A DNA stretch of 64,000 bases from Caprella mutica (taxonomy: Eukaryota > Arthropoda > Malacostraca > Amphipoda > Caprellidae): positions 186,001 through 250,000 of the forward strand of contig CANNZV010000516.1 of the NCBI GenBank assembly GCA_947561585.1. Direction: 5' to 3'. The position numbers and the translations under genes were made by a program. The notes under the pieces were generated by a model. It was not told the origin of the DNA. It ran no database searches and worked only from the letters and a program-made list of their open reading frames with translations. Below are positions 1 through 11,400 of the stretch, one piece after another; position 1 is the first letter of the stretch; each line of letters opens with the position of its first letter.

Positions 1-207
1 ACCATATTGCATGAAACTTGGTGGGAAGATTAGTTATTATCCAAAAGCCATTTTATTAGACTTTAGGAGAGAACGGGTCTAAACGGCGGCGAAGTTATGC
101 GTTCTACCAAATGCACGTAAATTAGTTTATTTCATTATACTAGTCTCAGATATAAGCCGCAACAGTAGCCGTACTTTAATACTTTCTACTGATAGTAGGT
201 ACTTGTA

Positions 208-335
208 ATGGTACACTGTTCACATGGTACACTGTACCACATGGTACACTGTACCACATGGTACACTGTACCACATGGTACACTGTACCACATGGTACAC
301 TGTATCACATGGTACACTAGGCCACATGGTACACA
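208..335. repeat. 17-bp minisatellite
   Basis: About 7.5 copies of ATGGTACACTGTACCAC. Each unit holds GGTACA-C-TGTACC, a perfect palindrome around a single central base, so each strand can form small hairpins. The last copies are degenerate. Confidence 0.9.
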
Positions 336-608
336 CCTACCTGCCTAAGAGTTCTTTCATTATTTTTTTTTCTGATTTAATGTTGTAGTTGTTGATGAGG
401 TCAGAACACTGAGGTTAAAGTTGTGCAAAGAGGTTTGACCTCAGTGAGGTTACTATGAAATAGAGGTAATACATTCAAAACACTAATTTAGAGTAGGAAA
501 AGTAATTAAAAGAATATGTTTACATGGTGTTTCACAGAAAAGCAACAAACAATTAATAAGATCTATTTTAGATTTCAAAGAGTGCATTTTAAATATGAAT
601 AGTAACTT

Positions 609-873
609 AGGGCCGTACACACGTAGGGTTTTTAAAGTCTTTCCACCAGAATTTTTGATAAGCTCCTCCTACTTTCACCACGAATATATTAGAAAAACGA
701 TAAAATTATTATTTATTATAGTTGGTATCCATGATACCTGCAGGTATAATGGATACCAACTGAAATAAATAATTATTATATCGGTTTTTCTTATATTCTC
801 GTGGAGAAAGTAGGAGGAGCTTAGCAAAAAGTTTGTTAGAAAGACTTTAAAAACCCTACGAGTGTACGGCCCT
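609..873. mobile_element. Foldback MITE, family A (GGGCCGTACAC termini)
   Basis: The two halves are near-perfect inverted repeats. The outer arm runs from GGGCCGTACAC through CTCCTCCTACTTTC, the middle is AT-rich with AGAAAAACGATAAAA, and the palindromic core GGTATCCATGATACC + TGCA + inverted copy lies near 723-757. There is no coding capacity, so it is non-autonomous. It lies at the 3' end of the decayed transposase that reads leftwards from about 1580. Target duplication is unclear (TT or TTA). Confidence 0.85.
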
Positions 874-875
874 TT

Positions 876-1580
876 AGTAAACAAACGATACAGTGTTCCA
901 TTTATTAGTTTTCCAACATTATTACGAACTACAGCTTTCAGTCTATGGACAAATGCGTCTTTTGGAATTGCTTCCCATTCCACTTTTGTTTTAAGAGACT
1001 AGAGTAGTGAGAGAATTATTACCTGAGACCATTGTGTCCAGAATTGACCAGATAAAAAATTCCAACGAGTTTAGATCTTTACTCGTTGCTTACCAGACGT
1101 CTTACCTATGAAGTATGGAATTTTTTTTTGAATCCCGGTTTGGATCAAATTGGAGTCATGTGGTGGTTCAGGTTCTTTTGGAGACTCCATGGTGAACCAT
1201 GATAGGGTTCTTTAACCCATGGTATAAACTTCGATTTCAAAATGAGAGATTTTATCACAAATAGGAGAGAAAATCGTCCAAACAATCACAGCAGTGCATT
1301 TTGACGTTTTGTCACAATTCTACCCATGGAATGAATTCTAGGAACTTTAAACTCTACCATTTTGAGGGATCATAACCTGCTGATTATCTAATTTCTTCTC
1401 ATCTATGAACACCAAGTTAGGGAACGGGTCTTCAGTTAACTACGTTCATGATGTGAAGACTTCTTCTATCAGTTCTCATTCTTTTCATGACGTTGCAGCA
1501 ATTTGAATGGTTTTATTCTCAAATCTTCTTTCAGCAATATTATGTTTTTTTAACGCCAGATTCTGCAGCCAAGTTTACGA
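876..1580 (-). pseudogene. Decayed DD37D-like Tc1/maT transposase
   Basis: Reading the minus strand leftwards in shifting frames gives fragments in transposase order. First comes NLVFIDEKKLDNQQV followed by PQNGRV (about 1429-1362), the FxDEK motif with the first catalytic Asp. Next comes TAVIVWTIFSP (about 1295), matching the 'vMVWGaiSp' block. Then comes LEFFIWSILDTMVS (about 1075-1030), matching the 'DFsvWSILE' block after the third catalytic residue. Last comes EWEAIPKDAFVHRLKAVVRN (about 980-920), the C-terminal 'eWdaIPq..' segment. Several stops and frameshifts separate them, and the second catalytic Asp block is not recognisable. The termini were not found. It is a dead relic; the final fragment runs into the family A MITE. 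Confidence 0.6.
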
Positions 1581-2133
1581 TTATATAGATGTGGGTTTCG
1601 ATAAAAAAAAACATTTTTCTGAATAATTTTGAATTTTTTGTCCGTACGATTTGCTTACGATCTTTTCATGGTTTATCAGAGGTTGAACATACATGAACTT
1701 TTTAATCTTTATCTTAATATTCAAACGATTCATTTAAAACTTTAAAGTTTGTTATAATTGATGAACTAGTTTCATATTTTCTTTTTAGAGGTTGATGACT
1801 TTATTTCGATTTAATGCCATGAATCTTAAGTCAAGATGTCTGAAATTGAAAGACTATGACACTAGCTTTAAAGATTATGTACAATTTTATTATTTTGGTT
1901 TGTTTCCTCATTTCTGGAGCACCCTAATCAAGTAATAGCTATATAATAATTGTTATACTATTTTGTAATATTCCTCTTCACATAGCTATATAATTATTTA
2001 TCATAATGCTTTATATAGTACTAATATACAGAGATATTATACGTATAAATAAAATATAAAAATAACTATTGTTAAATTGAAACAAAAATCAAAGGTTTAT
2101 TGTTATTAAAGAAGCACTTTCTATTATTAGGAT

Positions 2134-2443
2134 ACTTCTCTCACCACTTCTCTCACCACTTCCCTCACCACTTCCCTCACCACTTCTCTCACCACTTCTC
2201 TCACTACTTCTCTCACCACTTCCCTCACCACTTCTCTCACCACTTCTCTCACCACTTCCCTCACCACTTCTCTCACCACTTCTCTATACCACTTCCCTCA
2301 CCACTTCCCTCACCACTTCCCTCACCACTTCCCTCACCACTTCTCTCACTACTTCTCTCACCACTTCCCTCACCACTTCTCTCACCACTTCTCTCACCAC
2401 TTCTCTCACCAATTCTCTCACCACTTATCTCACCACTTCTCTC
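2134..2443. repeat. 12-bp minisatellite (CACTTCTCTCAC)
   Basis: About 26 copies of a pyrimidine-rich 12-mer, CACTTCTCTCAC or CACTTCCCTCAC. Because 12 is divisible by 3 the array stays open in frame and mimics a His/Phe/Ser or Pro/Leu/Ser protein, but nothing suggests it is a gene. Confidence 0.9.
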
Positions 2444-2935
2444 CTAATTGCCCAATAGGTAAATGACACCAATTGCTATTTTATGACCGTTTTCTCATCA
2501 AAAAACACAATAAATCATACCTAATAAAAAGAATAATACACTTTGCAATATTTAAGGGCAGATACAATGTTGAACTTTTAGTGGAGAGAAAATTGTTGTG
2601 AATATAAGTAATCAATTAATCATCACAGAATTAATTAATAATTTATATAAGAAATAATTAATCATACAATGAAAAAAGCAATGTGCATATATTTTATCAC
2701 CATTTTTAATGTCAAGAAGAATGATAATAATTATCTGGGTGACAATTTTATGCATAACAATTGTTGTCATCGATTGCATAACCATATGCTTTACTCTACA
2801 TTGATTAAATATGGATTATATATAGTCAAAGACCATACTTTTTTAATTACCATTAACCAAAAGTGTTTAAAAAATTTATAATGAAAAATGTATATAAATA
2901 ATGTAAAATATTAGTTATAATTCAAAATAAAACAT
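2444..2935. other. Upstream non-coding stretch
   Basis: AT-rich sequence. No recognisable gene, RNA or repeat was seen. Confidence 0.4.
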
Positions 2936-3097
2936 TTCGTCGACGTATTTTCTGTCCACGGTTATTTTAATTGGTATCCATGATACCTGCAGGTATCATG
3001 GATACCAATTAAAATAACGAGCTCAAGTGGTCAATCATATATTTTTTTCATATATGATCGTAAATGTGGAACCGTTCAATAACTCAGAACTTACCTT
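2936..3097. mobile_element. Foldback MITE, family B, left end lost
   Basis: The right arm (AATGTGGAACCGTTC ... CAGAACTTACC) is family B. The core at 2962-3017 is a perfect 56-bp palindrome centred on CCTGCAGG with GGTATCCATGATACC on each side. The left terminal repeat is missing or diverged. Confidence 0.75.
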
Positions 3098-4393
3098 ATA
3101 ATAATATATATATTGGCAATTTTATAGGATGAAATAAATACAGAGGTTCATGGGGTAACATTATATGGCAACACTAAATATTTATTCAAATGAAAGCCTT
3201 CTAAAATATATTATAAACACTTTTCTAATTTAAATAATAAATTAGAGACCGTTAAAGATTTACATCTTCAAAGGAAAGCTGCTGGTAAAATCAAACATTT
3301 ACTAACGTGTTTTTAATGGAATTAACATATCTAATTATGTATCTGTTCAAAGGAATAATTATTATTAAAAGCAGTCCTATCATTTCGAAAGAACGCCATC
3401 TAGTGATAAATAGATCACATTTTTCGCGAGTCTGTCTCGCCATTTTGTTTAATTCGCAAAAAGATTGTTTGTATAACTGCGAGTAACATTCATAATTATA
3501 ATTTTAGAAATAGTTTATAAGTTACTTGTACAATTGAATTTAAATTATACTCGAATGCAAGAATGTATTATGGATAAACATATTGAGATTAAACAAACAA
3601 AAATTGTCTCTCAAAAGCCGAAATATAATTTTTTTTAATAATTAGTGTCAATATTATTGTAGCCCGTAGTTATGATACAGCTACAAATGATTTGTTTCTC
3701 CTTTTAATTTGTATTTCTTAATGAAAGTGTGACACACGGACAGACGTACCGACAGACGCAGCTCTTATTATAGTATAGATATAATAGATAGTATAATGTA
3801 TGTTTTTCTCAAATTAGATGAACAATTGTTTAATTACAAAGATCAAATCCATTTTTAAATACTAACAATAACTTTTTACGGTAAATAATATAAACGACAT
3901 ATGTTCAATCAAACTTATGTTATTTAATAAAAACTCTAATATCTCTAAAAATACAGTGATTTCATGACCATAATATTTCATACCATTAACCAACAAATAA
4001 ATATTTATCGATCATATCAAATATTTCAAATTAGACGCCGCACTCTCACTCTAATAGGAGCAAACTATTCCATTAATTCTCCCCCTTTAATTTATCTCGA
4101 GTTTGGCAAGTTTTTCCATCAATTATTCAGAGTCTGCAAGGCTTTCTCCAGGAGAATCATTAATTGATTGAATTAGCGATGACTTTTGAGCTAAGTACCG
4201 CAGTCAATCAACTCTTTGTCTCTAGCGTCTTTAATTAATTGACTTACCTACCTTCTGAATGAACATCTGTGTAGTAAACTAAATGCCTTTGAATGCTCTG
4301 TAGTGTCAGCTGTTTTGAAGAGCTAAAGAAATGAGAGATGAAAATTGTCCTTCTTGGTGGTCGCAAGTAGCCATGACACATTGTGCCAACATA
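3098..4393. other. Upstream non-coding stretch
   Basis: AT-rich sequence without a recognisable gene. Short open frames occur, for example 3964-4167, but have no recognisable domain and no splice context. Confidence 0.4.
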
Positions 4394-4615
4394 GGTACTA
4401 GATGGTTAGATGGTCAAGAGATGGTTAGATGGGCACTAGATGGTTAGATGGGCACTAGATGGTTAGATGGGTACTAGATGGTTTGATGGGTACTAGATGG
4501 TTAGATGGGCACTAGATGGTTAGATGGGCACTAGATGGTTAGATGGGTACTAGATGGTTTGATGGGTACTAGATGGTTAGATGGGTACTAGATGGTTAGA
4601 TGGACAAGAGATGGC
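4394..4615. repeat. 19-bp minisatellite
   Basis: About 11 copies of AGATGGTTAGATGGGCACT with interchangeable GGGCAC/GGGTAC and GGTTAG/GGTTTG variants. Confidence 0.9.
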
Positions 4616-5718
4616 AGACTGAAAAGTAGCCCAGAAATTACATGGGGATAATGTGGTTTTCCATTCTTATGGAATGTTACCTTGGGAGAAGGTTGGTTCA
4701 ATGTTGCAAATCCATCCCATTGAATTGTCATATTGGTCCAACATGATTAATATACAGCGTATCGACATTATATGGCTGAAACTTGATTAACATATCGGCA
4801 ACCTCTTCGGCCAAGATGGTTACAACATAAGTAACTACCAATGATGTCACCATTTTGCAAAAAATAAACACAGTACCTTAGTGCCCACATGAATGTATTG
4901 GGGGTAGTGTTAAATATTTATATAGTATAGTGTGTACTAACAGAGAAAACTCACTGTATTTCTTTCGTTTGCGTCCTAACTCATATAAATGTATTTTCCA
5001 TTATCCATATATATTCATCTCCAAACGCTTATTCTCATGTTAAAAGTTTCATAATAATTGTAGTTCAAAAATTGACCGCTAGAGTGGCTAAATAATGTCC
5101 TAACGACATAACATAACATAAAAAAAATACTTAAAAAACAATATTTAATTTAGTGAATAAATATTTCTTTTCACTTCAATGTTCTTTATTGGCATATTTG
5201 ATGTTTCAAAAAAGGTACAAAAACGTTTTAAAATGCCTCTCCTGAAAAATAGCTATTTTTGACTTATATTTGTATTACTCAAACTTTTTGTATCATTAAA
5301 GAAAACCTTAAGCGTTGAGTTTAAATTACCTCTTTATAAATGGATAACCCGTTGAATATGAAAACATAAATAAATATATATGTGTAATATATATATATAC
5401 ATTATTTCGTGTAAAAGATTTAGAATTGTTGTTCCTTCCCTTGAAATTAGTTTTCTCGTCCCAATCATTTTTCTTCCTCACAACCAATTTTTTTCTTTTC
5501 TAATCTGACTAAAGCCTCTTGAATTAAAATATTCCATTCGAAGTCTGAATAAATGATTCGAACTTCACTGAGGATGTTTTAGAATGAATTCGAATAACCA
5601 TTCATAGAGCAATGTTGTAGAGGAAAGTTGACTTAGTGAATTTCATTACTAAATCTCTTGAACAACTCATTTAATATCCCAATGTTAAAAAAGCAATTTT
5701 AGCGTCAAATAATTAGTA
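4616..5718. other. Upstream non-coding stretch
   Basis: No gene recognised. A short TA-rich microsatellite (TATATATATATAC) lies near 5388-5402. Confidence 0.4.
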
Positions 5719-5931
5719 GAGTAAGTTCCGAATTATCGGTCAGTTCCACATCTTCGGTCATATAAGAAAAGCGGTATAATAATAATTATTTCGCTAGGAT
5801 TGGTAGAGTAAAAACAACCAACCCGGGTTGGTTGTTTTTACTCAACCTATCCTAGTGAAATAATTGTTTTTATATCGTTTTTTCTTATATGTCCGAAGAT
5901 ATGGAACTGACCGATAATTTGGAACTTACTC
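5719..5931. mobile_element. Foldback MITE, family B, AGGATTGG core
   Basis: Terminal inverted repeats are GAGTAAGTTCCGAATTATCG and its complement, with TA at both borders (5717-5718 and 5932-5933), as expected for a Tc1/mariner-type target. The middle arm carries ATATAAGAAAA..CGGTATAATAATAATTATTTC. The core is not the usual GGTATCC palindrome but AGGATTGG followed by AGTAAAAACAACCAACC, inverted around CCCGGG. Confidence 0.85.
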
Positions 5932-6306
5932 TATGTTACTTCTTATCAGTACCAAAGATAGTTTTATCCTTCTGGTTTTTCGGTACTAGAACGGTTTCAA
6001 ACTGTGGTTTGATTTTCTTTATATCATTTTTAATAAAGTTTTAACTTTGTTTTGATAAAATTAAAACTCTCTAAAATTTCTAAATTCTCAATTTAAAAAA
6101 TATCCTTCAGTACATTTCCAAGAGATTATTCATTATCTACAAATAAGTCAATTATATAGGTGGTGAGTAATAAATCACTAGAACCAGTCGGTAGATCTCG
6201 CCGAGAAAACTGAATAATTAGGCACTTATAATTGTTAGTATTTAGAGATGAAGCGTAGCCTTTAGTTGGGACTTGTTTATAAGATAGGGGAGAAAATGTA
6301 TGACTC

Positions 6307-7063
6307 ATATGGTGAACTGATATGGTGAACTGATATGGTGAACTGATATGGTGAACTGATTTGGTGAACTGATGTGGTGAACTGATATGGTGAACTGATA
6401 TGGTGAGCTGATATGGTGAACTGATATGGTGAACTGATATGGTGAACTGATTTGGTGAACTGATATGGTGAACTGATATGGTGAGCTGATATGGTGAACT
6501 GATATGGTGAACTGATATGGTGAACTGATATGGTGAACTGATATGGTGAACTGATATGGTGAACTGATTTGGTGAACTGATATGGTGAACTGATATGGTG
6601 AACTGATATGGTGAACTGATTTGGTGAACTGATATGGTGAACTGATTTGGTGAACTGGTATGGTGAACTGATATGGTGAACTGGTATGGTGAACTGATAT
6701 GGTGAACTGATTTGGTGAACTGATATGGTGAACTGATATGGTGAACTGATATGGTGAACTGATTTGGTGAACTGATATGGTGAACTGATATGGTGAACTG
6801 ATATGGTGAACTGATATGGTGAGCTGATTTGGTGAACTGATATGGTGAACTGATATGGTGAACTGATTTGGTGAACTGATATGGTGAACTGATATGGTGA
6901 ACTGATATGGTGAACTGATATGGTGATCTGATTTGGTGAACTGATATGGTGAACTGATTTGGTGAACTGATATGTTGAACTGATATGGTGAACTGATTTG
7001 GTGAACTAATATGGTGAACTGATTTGGTGAACTAATATGGTGAAGTGATATGGTGAACTCACT
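6307..7063. repeat. 13-bp minisatellite
   Basis: About 58 copies of ATGGTGAACTGAT. A T/A variant in the first base (TTGGTG against ATGGTG) recurs irregularly; GAGCT and GATCT variants also occur. Confidence 0.92.
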
Positions 7064-7110
7064 TGGGGAAGAGATGAAATGAATGTAAATACATAGAAAA
7101 AATGCACTTT

Positions 7111-7300
7111 AATTAACTACTTCAATGCACTCCAACCACTCCAATGCACTCTAACTACTCCAATGCACTCTAACTACTCCAATGCACTCTAACTACTCCA
7201 ATGCACTCTAACTACTCCAATGCACTCTAACTACTCCAATGCACTCCAACTACTCCAATGCACTCTAACTACTCCAATGCACTTATTCATGCAATGCACT
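7111..7300. repeat. 19-bp minisatellite
   Basis: About nine copies of TCCAATGCACTCTAACTAC, with CTCCAACTAC variants at the edges. Confidence 0.88.
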
Positions 7301-8012
7301 TTCCTTTCATACGTATGAATAGCCCATTACGGTGGTGGGCTTTTCAGGGCAAATTATCCGTGTAAGTTCTTTCATGGTCTCCTCAATGAGCCTCTGACGT
7401 CATAACTCTTCGTAAAAATAAAGTAATTCGCATCACTTTGCGAGTTGACGAGAAGAAATTGCCTGTGTGTTTTTCTCTGGAATTATCGGTGGACTAAAAT
7501 TGACTTGGGGATCCTCTCTCTTCCTGCAAGTCTTACGTAATTATTTGAATCGCCTCTTAATATTTTTAAGCAAAGGATCTAATTGATGTGGATATATCCT
7601 TTAGCCTACTTACATTTTATAAGTTTGTAATAAAATCTTCTGAAAATTTTATTTAAATTTCATTGTTGTTATTGGATTAAAAAGCAAAAGATAGGCTGAT
7701 TTCTTAACCCATTTTTTTAAGTATTCAAAGAATAAAAAATATTGTAGAATTTAACTATTTCAATAATTTGTATGTGATCAAAGAAGGTAAAATTGTGCAC
7801 TCCAGGTCATTTAAGTCTTATGTCAGTTTAATATATTTCATCAAATATATGATTTCTCAGTCCTTTCCTCCTCATCAGATGCTATATTTAACTGCTGTCA
7901 ATGACATTATTAACACTAGGTACAGTTCTTAACATAGTGAGAACAACCCGTTTGGAAAAATGTAAGGTGATGAGCTACGAACTCTTTTTTTTAATTTTTG
8001 TTTGTATTTGTG
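7301..8012. other. 5' flank or leader of PDE1
   Basis: Sequence directly upstream of the first recognised PDE1 coding exon. No TATA box or initiator can be assigned with confidence. A pyrimidine-rich tract at 7981-8010 could be leader sequence or part of a 3' splice site, so an exon further upstream cannot be excluded. Confidence 0.3.
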
Positions 8013-8454
8013 ATGGAGCAAGAGCATGGGTTACAAACTCAAGAGCTTCAACAACCACAAACATCATTCCCTCACACAACCATGGTCAGCAACCCGGACT
8101 CTCAACCCTCCCATCGAGATGGTGCAGTCTCTCCTCTCGACTCTAGCACCACAGTGAAGAGAGACAGGAGTAAGCAGCTCATAAGTGTACCCAGTGCCAG
8201 CAGTTTTCAATTCAGCAGTTCGAAAGAGCTCCAGAGAACAAGGCAGTTGTCGTTTGATGGCGGAAAGAAGCCACCCATTCACAGTAAGCTGAGACGAGAG
8301 CCATCAGGACATGGGAAGGACTTCTTGCAGAAGAGTCACAGTGATCCTTCAAACAGAAATAGGACTTCTAGGAACCCTTTCGCCTTGCACCGGAGAAGGG
8401 GATCTCCAGTGTCGAAATGTATCCTCACTTTGGATGGATACTCCTACGTCATCG
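8013..8454 (+). CDS. PDE1 coding exon 1 (N-terminal Ser-rich)
   Basis: Residues 1-147 plus one base. It begins MEQEHGLQTQELQQPQ and is rich in Ser, Arg and Gln, including RRGSPVSKC near its end. No known domain is seen. The donor is CATCG|GTGAGT. Phase 1 matches the exon at 27039. The 5' border is uncertain. Confidence 0.65.
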
Positions 8455-11400
8455 GTGAGTCCAAATTAATGTAACCAATTCTTAACATATAAACATAACC
8501 TGAAAATAATTCAGTTAAAAAAATAACCTGTTCATTTCTCATCATTTTAACACGACAAAACTAAAGAGGTCAGTTCGTACTAATAATTTAAATGTCTTTA
8601 TCATTTTAAAGATCCTCTGTATCAATTAATATTACACATTTAACAATATATCTTATCTTTCTAGATAATATTAATATTAACTAACAGCCCAATTCGAATA
8701 TAATCTTAGAAAAGATCAAAAGCGTTCATCATTTTCTTAATAACTTTGTTTAATGTTAATTAATCATTTCCAAATTCTCCATCCATAGCTAAGATCTTCC
8801 AGACTTGGGTACATATTATTGCCTTCGACGATAGGCATATATAATATCGTCTTCCTTTGATCGTTTCCATGGGAACTGAATACAATTGAATTTTTGTAAG
8901 GTCTCTGCAATCGCTCCTGTAAATGTTATTACCTTTCGGTATTAGTGGAGGTTGAAATATTAAATTGATTTAGAATGTTTTTCACTAGAAATATATATGT
9001 GTATAAAACCTTCGAACATATTGGTATCAAAGATAGAAAAATTAAAAAATGAAGAATAAAAGCATCATCAAGACCCAATAAAGAAGTGCATCATTTACCT
9101 TTCTATTGAAAGTATTTAAATACCATCTACAATTGTAAATTAATAATTGAATAACTGCTCCACCGACGTAAAATATTCGTTTTCTCATTGAAGTCCTGTA
9201 GAGCTTATTAGATTTATTCACTGAGGCATTGATAGCATTCAGTTTCTGCAAGATTGGGAATATACCTAAATTGAAATATAACTATTTGGGTAGATATAAA
9301 TAATGTGTACAATATAGTGTCAGAGAAAAGAGTCACTGTGATGATGTACTACCAGAGAAAAGAGTCACTGTGATGATGTACTATCAGAGAAAAGAGTCAC
9401 TGAGATGATGTACTACCAGAGAAAAGAGTCACTGTGATGATGTACTGTCAGAGAAAAGAGTCACTGTGATGATGTACTATCAGAGAAAAGAGTCACTGTG
9501 ATGATGTACTATCAGAGAAAAGAGTCACTGAGATGATGTACTACCAGAGAAAAGAGTCACTGTGATTATTTACTATCAGAGAAAAGAGTCACTGTGATGA
9601 AGTACTACCAGAGAAAAGAATCACTGTGATGATGTACTATCAGAGAAAAGAGTCACTGTGATGAAGTACTACCAGAGAAAAGAATCACTGTGATGATGTA
9701 CTGTCAGAGAAAAGAGTCACTGTGATGATGTACTATCAGAGAAAAAGTCACTGTGATGATGTACTATCAGAGAAAAGAGTCACTGTGATGATGTACTAGC
9801 AGAGAAAAGAGTCACTGTGATGATGTGCTATCAGAGAAAAGAGTCACTGTGGTGATGTACTAGCAGAGAAAAGAGTCACTGTGATGATGTGCTATCAGAG
9901 AAAAGAGTCACTGTGGTGATGTACTGGCAGAGAAAAGAGTCACTGTGATGATGTACTACCAGAGAAAAAAGTCACTGTGATGATGTACTATCAGAGAAAA
10001 GAGTCACTGTGATGATGTACTATCAGAGAAAAGAGTCACTGTGATGAAGTACTACCAGAGAAAAGAATCACTGTGATGATGTACTGTCAGAGAAAAGAGT
10101 CACTGTGATGATGTACTATCAGAGAAAAAGTCACTGTGATGATGTACTATCAGAGAAAAGAGTCACTGTGATGATGTACTAGCAGAGAAAAGAGTCACTG
10201 TGATGATGTGCTATCAGAGAAAAGAGTCACTGTGGTGATGTACTAGCAGAGAAAAGAGTCACTGTGATGATGTGCTATCAGAGAAAAGAGTCACTGTGGT
10301 GATGTACTGGCAGAGAAAAGAGTCACTGTGATGATGTACTACCAGAGAAAAAAGTCACTGTGATGATGTACTATCAGAGAAAAGAGTCACTGTGATGATG
10401 TACTATCAGAGAAAAAAGTCACTGTGATAATGTACTATCAGAGAAAAGAGTCACTGTGATGATGTACTACCAGAGAAAAAAGTCACTGTGATGATGTACT
10501 ATCAGAGAAAAGAGTCACTGTGATGATGTACTACCAGAGAAAAAAGTCACTGTGATGATGTACTATCAGAGAAAAGAGTCACTGTGATGATGTACTATCA
10601 GAGAAAAGAGTCACTGTGATGATGTACTATCAGAGAAAAAAGTCACTGTGATGATGTACTATCAGAGAAAAGAGTCACTGTGATGATGTACTATCAGAGA
10701 AAAGTGTCACTGTGATGATGTACTACCAGAGAAAAGAGTCACTGTGATGATGTACTATCAGAGAAAAGAGTCACTGTGGTGATGTACTGGCAGAGAAAAG
10801 AGTCACTGTGATGATGTACTACCAGAGAAAAAAGTCACTGTGATGATGTACTATCAGAGAAAAGAGTCACTGTGATGATGTACTATCAGAGAAAAGAGTC
10901 ACTGTGATGATGTACTATCAGAGAAAAAAGTCACTGTGATGATGTACTATCAGAGAAAAGAGTCACTGTGATGATGTACTATCAGAGAAAAGTGTCACTG
11001 TGATGATGTACTACCAGAGAAAAGAGTCACTGTGATGATGTACTATCAGAGAAAAGAGTCACTGTGATTATGTACTATCAGAGAAAAGAGTCACTGTGAT
11101 GATGTACTATCAGAGAAAAGAGTCACTGTGATGATGTACTATCAGAGAAAAAGTCACTGTGATGATGTACTATCAGAGAAAAGAGTCACTGTGATGATGT
11201 ACTAGCAGAGAAAAGAGTCACTGTGATGATGTGCTATCAGAGAAAAGAGTCACTGTGGTGATGTACTGGCAGAGAAAAGAGTCACTGTGATGATGTACTA
11301 CCAGAGAAAAGAGTCACTGTGATGATGTACTATCAGAGAAAAGAGTCACTGTGATGATGTACTATCAGAGAAAAAAGTCACTGTGATAATGTACTATCAG

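Noticed and set aside
675..983. 102-codon minus-strand open frame as a gene
   Set aside because: Its start is the C-terminal fragment of a decayed transposase and its end runs into a MITE.
2100..2447. Open frame of 115 codons with His/Phe/Ser and Pro/Leu/Ser repeats
   Set aside because: It is the in-frame reading of a 12-bp minisatellite; no start context, splice signals or domain.
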